A stretch of DNA of 64,000 nt from Theobroma cacao (taxonomy: Eukaryota; Streptophyta; Magnoliopsida; Malvales; Malvaceae): positions 12,905,965 to 12,969,964 of the forward strand of contig NC_030850.1 in NCBI RefSeq assembly GCF_000208745.1, in the 5' to 3' direction. This document shows, piece after piece, positions 61,601 to 64,000 of the stretch. The position numbers and the translations under genes are program-made. The notes beneath the pieces were generated by a model. It was not told the DNA's origin. It searched no databases and saw only the letters and a program-made list of their open reading frames with translations. Every line of letters begins with the position of its first letter. Position 1 is the first letter of the stretch.

Positions 61601-63442
61601 ATTTTTCCCATCAGATAGAAGAATTATTTTAGCATTAATTTTGCTTTTGAATTTAAAAGGTTGAATATTTACTGCAGATGTTTTAAAAAATCTGGCCGCT
61701 ACCTTTCCACCACTGTGATGCTCCCATGATACTAATGAAACTGCAATTTGTGAGACAAATGATAAGGTATCGTGCTCCAGCAATGACAAGTCATGCTCGC
61801 TGGGAATATTCTCAACTTGGACTGGGCATTGATCCTTAAGTTCTGTATTTCTTACAACCCACATCTGCTGCTTTCTGAGGTCTTGGTGCTCTGAACACAG
61901 TACCTTAAGAGCACAGGCAATACCATCACTTGATGGCTTTTTAGGTCCTGAATCTCTGGTACATTCGAGGAATTTTATCTGTAATAAGCAGACTAATGAG
62001 AGAATGAAAGACATTACATGTAGAAAATCTAAGACATTCATCTTTGCAACAACATTTGTAGTGAGAAAGACGGTGTTCAACTCCGCAACAAACAAAACCG
62101 TGTGTCATCATTTGAAAAGGGGAAGATAGAGTCAAAAACTCAATTCATGTGGGAACTAAAGCATCATAAGTTCATAACCTTTCTATAAAATTTAATATAC
62201 ATAACATGAAAACCTTCCTTTGGCTATAAATGGCAGGATACAACTATCTTTATGCAGACTCACTTACCTTTTCACAAAAGAAACTTCAGACACTCCTGAT
62301 CTCAACCACTTACATAGGTTTATATACTGTTCAAAGTTCTCTATGATGTCAGAGAATAAGGAATCTGTAATTTATCAAGTTATAAATCATAAAGCATTTC
62401 CTAGCAAGAAAAGATCTAAAGTATGCTTTCTCCAGTGCTTGCTTCCATTATTTCATAATAGGACAGGTTCATACAATTCCACTCTATCAAAACATTCAGA
62501 TTATGTAATTCTGAAGGAAAAAAGGAAAGAGACTTAGAAAACATTTCCTTTATAAAAGAATTCTTTTTGAAGAATAACATCGTAGCAGAGAAAGTGAACA
62601 ATTCAAAGGGATCTCACCCATCAGGCTTGAATGAAAATGAGGAGTAATGCATGAGTTTAAACCACTCTACATATTTAAATTTTAGGAAGATTGTACTCGT
62701 TTTTGGGAATCATTTATTCAACTATACGAGGCCAGAATAACAGGATAAGAAAATAGGTTACCATATCATAATCCCATTTTCAGATTCATGGTTTCAATGC
62801 TTTCCAGCACAACTACAATTAAAACTAAGAAAAACCAATTACCATCGTCGACAAAGGAAAAACCCGATAGAACAAAGCCACATTTGTCTTATCCTATTAT
62901 ATTTGCCGAATTCAGCCTTTATAAACCCAAACAAGAACCTTCTTAAAAAAAAAGTTTTTGTCAGTATACACTAATTCCAAACTAAAAACCAAACAAATTA
63001 AACCAAAAACAGGGAAAGTCTAAAGCTATCAAAGATACAAAATTACCTGATCTGATTCGTAGAAGAAAGAAGCTAGAGCATGAAACTGGTTCTTGCTAAC
63101 ATTGAAATGTTGGAGCAAGATTCTTGCCTTCTCATCACAAGAATCAGGACTTTTCTCATTCCTCTCCGAAGCTACACTATTGAAACTCAAGAAAAACCAA
63201 ATAATTCCTGTCGAAACAAAGCCTAAAAGCCAGAGAAAGAGAAGGTTTCTCTTCCATTTCCTGAAAGAATTGGGCCCATGCATAGTCTCTTTTGCCTTCT
63301 TCAGCCTGAAATTTGCTGATAATCTACAATTAGAACCAGAAAGCTTGCCGTTCATAGACATCTTGACCAAAGCACACTTACGTATTTCCCCAAGGAGCCT
63401 TGAGAGCTTCACAAAATTCCCAGTTCCAGAAGAACAACTCAT
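52665..63442 (-). CDS. AHK2: Cytokinin receptor histidine kinase, AHK2 type
   Basis: Thirteen exons: 63442-63047, 61978-61703, 60955-60464, 60196-59921, 57250-57081, 56957-56745, 56661-56475, 56296-56245, 56162-55933, 55810-55712, 55154-54487, 53862-53356 and 52914-52665 (3816 nt, 1271 aa). All introns are GT-AG and the frame closes. It has membrane segments near 67-87, 250-264 and 314-333, a CHASE cytokinin-binding domain near 335-600, and another membrane segment at 622-641. The H-box SHEIRTP has the phospho-accepting His677. ATP-binding motifs are DTGVGI (882-887) and GGTGIGL (911-917). A degenerate receiver-like region is followed by a true receiver with Asp1136/1137, Asp1181 and Lys1253. 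All catalytic residues are present. The long N-terminus with extra membrane segments separates AHK2 from AHK3 and AHK4. It binds cytokinin on the lumenal side of the ER or plasma membrane and passes phosphate to HPt proteins. Confidence 0.95.
54043..54064 (+). repeat. (AC)n microsatellite in AHK2 intron 11
   Basis: An AC run of about 11 units is followed about 75 bp later by a GTGTGTGCACGTGTGTGT stretch (54141-54158) in opposite orientation. The two could pair as a hairpin in the transcript. Confidence 0.8.
57251..59920 (-). other. Large intron 4 of AHK2 (2.67 kb)
   Basis: It splits the CHASE coding sequence between SGK (exon 4) and EDRENIL (exon 5). No coding sequence is recognised inside. 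The region 58826-59071 has an 81-codon minus-strand ORF with a hydrophobic stretch but no family I can name. Its size relative to the other introns suggests an old insertion without visible ends. Confidence 0.6.
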
Positions 63443-64000
63443 GAAAATAGAACCTCTAAGGTGACCCCAAGATCAAAATTCCATAGCAGATTCAAATTTG
63501 CCAAAATGAAACCAAGAAAATTCTTCACCTAACCAAGTACACAAACTCAGCAGAAAACTGAGCTCATTTCTCAACAAAAACAAGCTCCAATTAGCACCAT
63601 ACCAAGAAAGCAAAGTGGTCCAAACTCCAAACCTCTTTGCCTTCTCTCTTTACCATCCACTTTATAGTTCAAATATGAGGAGGTTTTTTTTTCTTTCACC
63701 CATCAAAAACCAAGCCTTTCTTTTGAAACAACACCAAAAAGGATTAGCAATCATGCCAAAACAAACAATCTGAACCCAACCCAGTGTTTTTTTCGGCAAC
63801 CTGTAAGGGAATCATTAAATGAAGTAAGTAAAAAATTTGGCTTTTTTCTATGCCTAGCTCTCTCAACCTTGCCTCAAAATCTGTAAGACCAAAAGAAGAT
63901 ATCAAGATTGTAACTTTTTTATAAAAAATCTCATCTTGAAACCAAAATTTTGGACTTTAACCCAGTTGGTTTCTAAGATAACCCAACTGGAATCAATCAT
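63443..64000 (-). promoter_or_regulatory. AHK2 5' leader and probable promoter region
   Basis: AT- and pyrimidine-rich sequence directly upstream of the AHK2 ATG. A leader intron is possible, but I cannot place its ends or a TATA box with confidence. No other gene is seen. Confidence 0.4.

Noticed and set aside
1..64000. CRISPR arrays, operons, ribosome-binding sites
   Set aside because: The window is clearly plant nuclear DNA with spliced genes; I saw no regularly spaced direct-repeat array.

Overview
The window is nuclear DNA of a eudicot plant, probably a woody rosid. The genes have GT-AG introns, the spacers are very AT-rich, and plant LTR retrotransposons are frequent. The gene set is plant-specific: a group I WRKY factor, a PAT1-branch GRAS protein, a TMEM256/DUF423 membrane protein, an X8-domain secreted protein and a cytokinin receptor of the AHK2 type. 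I cannot name the species from sequence alone.

Layout. 1-8735 is a minus-strand Ty3/gypsy chromovirus (Tekay/Del type). Its left (3') LTR is cut by the window edge and its gag-pol is broken by stops and frameshifts. It sits in the leader of an older minus-strand element whose primer-binding site matches tRNA-Arg (Tat/Ogre type), of which the 5' LTR (9008-11892) remains. 11893-27200 is a repeat-rich spacer with a likely solo LTR bounded by a 5-bp duplication (12575-14171), a non-autonomous hAT element with a perfect 8-bp duplication (16410-17212), an LTR-like stretch, and a full-length but dead Ty1/copia element (20282-26000) with 276-bp LTRs and a perfect 5-bp duplication.

27.2-34.5 kb is genic. 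A WRKY1-like gene (+) faces a GRAS gene (-) across a 710-bp spacer that contains a decayed tRNA-derived SINE. 34.5-46.3 kb is spacer. It holds a nest in which a ruined copia element carries a LINE tail and a 1375-bp PIF/Harbinger-type element, and that element holds a GC-rich 138-bp tandem repeat.

46.3-64 kb is genic again. A TMEM256-like gene (+) converges on a three-exon X8 gene (-), followed on the minus strand by a 13-exon AHK2-type receptor kinase that fills the rest. I rebuilt all exon boundaries by hand. The coding lengths of WRKY1, TMEM256, X8 and AHK2 all close in frame.

Most notable observations. (1) Exons 1-2 of AHK2 are a recognisable ancient duplicate of exons 3-4 (membrane segment plus the first half of the CHASE domain); exons 2 and 4 are both exactly 276 nt. 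(2) WRKY1 has a 7-codon upstream ORF whose TAG stop, after the inferred splice, directly abuts the main ATG in the same frame. (3) The family-conserved start codon of the GRAS gene reads GTG. (4) WRKY1 carries a four-copy C-terminal peptide repeat. (5) Transposons are nested in several layers. The genes have no obvious common pathway; cytokinin perception (AHK2), GRAS and WRKY signalling are separate regulatory functions.
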